A DNA stretch of 64,000 nucleotides from Gracilimonas sp965227215 (GTDB lineage: Bacteria > Bacteroidota > Rhodothermia > Balneolales > Balneolaceae): the NCBI GenBank assembly GCA_965227215.1, contig OZ245729.1, forward strand, positions 620,001 through 684,000, in the 5' to 3' direction. Below, in pieces: positions 63,459 to 64,000 of the stretch. The notes under the pieces are model-generated. The model saw nothing but the letters and a program-made list of their open reading frames with translations. It was not told the DNA's origin and did not search any database. The stretch's first letter is position 1, and every line of letters begins with the position of its first letter. Made by a program: the position numbers and the translations under genes.

Positions 63459-63869
63459 TCAGGGAACGAGCTCTAATGAACGAGTCAACTCGCCAATGGT
63501 AAATGGCTTTGAGATAAGATCTATGCATTCGGTTGCTTTTGCTCGCTCATAGTTTACTTTGTCAGAGTTTCCGGTTAGATAGATTACTTCTGTTCTGATG
63601 TGATCTTTAATCTGTGTTACAGCTTCAATTCCATCCATATCTCCTTTCAAACGGATATCCATCAACACTATGTCCGGCTGATGTTCTTTAGCTAACTCTA
63701 TGGCTTCGGCCCCGGAGGCAGCCTTTCCAACCAAAGTATGTCCAAGTTTTTTAATCATGTTTTCAACGACTAATGATATGATCATATCGTCTTCTACAAC
63801 AAGTATTTTCTTATTTGCCGATTCACTCAATGTTACGTCCTTTATGGTTTTTGTACTGTCAGTGCTCAT
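63459..63869 (-). CDS. Single-domain response regulator
   Basis: A 136-residue stand-alone receiver. It has ILVVEDDMIISLVVE at the start of the domain, the phospho-acceptor Asp in DIVLMDIRLKGDMDG (near residue 70), Thr in VIYLTGN and Lys in LISKPFTIGEL. It has no output domain, so it would act in a phosphorelay or by protein binding. The type (LVGKAASGAEAIELAKEHQPDIV) is often seen with PAS kinases. A partial minus-strand reading frame lies upstream. Confidence 0.93.
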   Translation of the reverse strand: MSTDSTKTIKDVTLSESANKKILVVEDDMIISLVVENMIKKLGHTLVGKAASGAEAIELAKEHQPDIVLMDIRLKGDMDGIEAVTQIKDHIRTEVIYLTGNSDKVNYERAKATECIDLISKPFTIGELTRSLELVP

Positions 63870-63964
63870 AAAGTTAAGAGTAATAAGGTTAACATTTGTT
63901 ACTAATCTTAATAATAAGGTGTTGTAAAGAAATTTAAGCTTCTCTACGTCACCTGTTTTTCTAT

Positions 63965-64000
63965 CTACCGGGCTCTCATATCCACCAGGAATCCCTCTTC
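63965..64000 (-). CDS. C-terminal end of an unidentified protein, cut by window edge
   Basis: The minus-strand frame ends at TAG 63965-63967 and is open to base 64000, with residues EEGFLVDMRAR. It is too short to identify. About 95 bases separate it from the response-regulator start, so the two could form one unit. Confidence 0.3.
   Translation of the reverse strand, partial: EEGFLVDMRAR

Overview
The window looks like the chromosome of a member of the Bacteroidota/Balneolota group, most likely Balneolaceae or a close relative. This is inferred from the gene set: a FecI-type sigma factor with a FecR anti-sigma carrying a DUF4974-type tail, TonB-dependent receptors with carboxypeptidase-like N-termini, a DUF4249 lipoprotein next to a receptor, an Hc1-like small histone, a GH3/serine-hydrolase fusion, and mostly weak ribosome binding sites. 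No 16S rRNA is present, so the placement is not proven.

Bases 1-10,270 are an AT-rich accessory island. A complete hsdR-hsdM pair and an hsdS gene cut by the left edge form a type I restriction-modification operon on the minus strand. It is followed by an AT-rich non-coding stretch, a phage-O-like replication protein, an excisionase-like protein, an unknown helical protein and a tyrosine recombinase. The recombinase lies beside the 3' end of a tRNA-Asn gene, the usual arrangement for an integrated element. The other end of the element is outside the window.

Bases 10,380-31,290 are mostly core genes: truA, guaC, a DinB-like protein, a penicillin-acylase-type hydrolase, a two-domain M16 peptidase, an M23 peptidase, a cell-surface-signalling locus (ECF sigma, lipoprotein, FecR, FecA-like receptor), a RidA protein and two divergent sensory kinases. 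Intergenic spaces here hold copies of a 113-125 bp REP/BIME-like repeat. One cluster of copies surrounds a Y1 (REP-associated, TnpA-like) transposase gene whose stop codon is supplied by the repeat.

Bases 31,300-38,260 hold a seven-copy tandem array of the same repeat family, a large single-chain type IIG-like restriction-modification enzyme, tmRNA, a DUF72 protein, and a further pair of repeats beside a second, unrelated inverted-repeat element.

Bases 38,267-64,000 are core genes: TonB receptor with DUF4249 lipoprotein, a beta-barrel protein, a DUF4159 protein, dnaG, the GH3/beta-lactamase-like fusion with a cytidine deaminase and an unknown protein, the histone-like gene, a class-A-beta-lactamase-like hydrolase, two NTF2-like secreted proteins, pyruvate dehydrogenase E1alpha-E1beta-E2, alaS, a DUF502 protein, ferredoxin-NADP reductase, an outer-membrane barrel, a helical-repeat membrane protein and a response regulator.

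The observations most worth following up are the REP/BIME family with its neighbouring transposase, whose expected catalytic tyrosine is a cysteine; the extra C-terminal domain on HsdS; and a set of short-period inverted repeats that sit mainly between convergent genes. I did not find a clear new multi-gene defence or secretion system.
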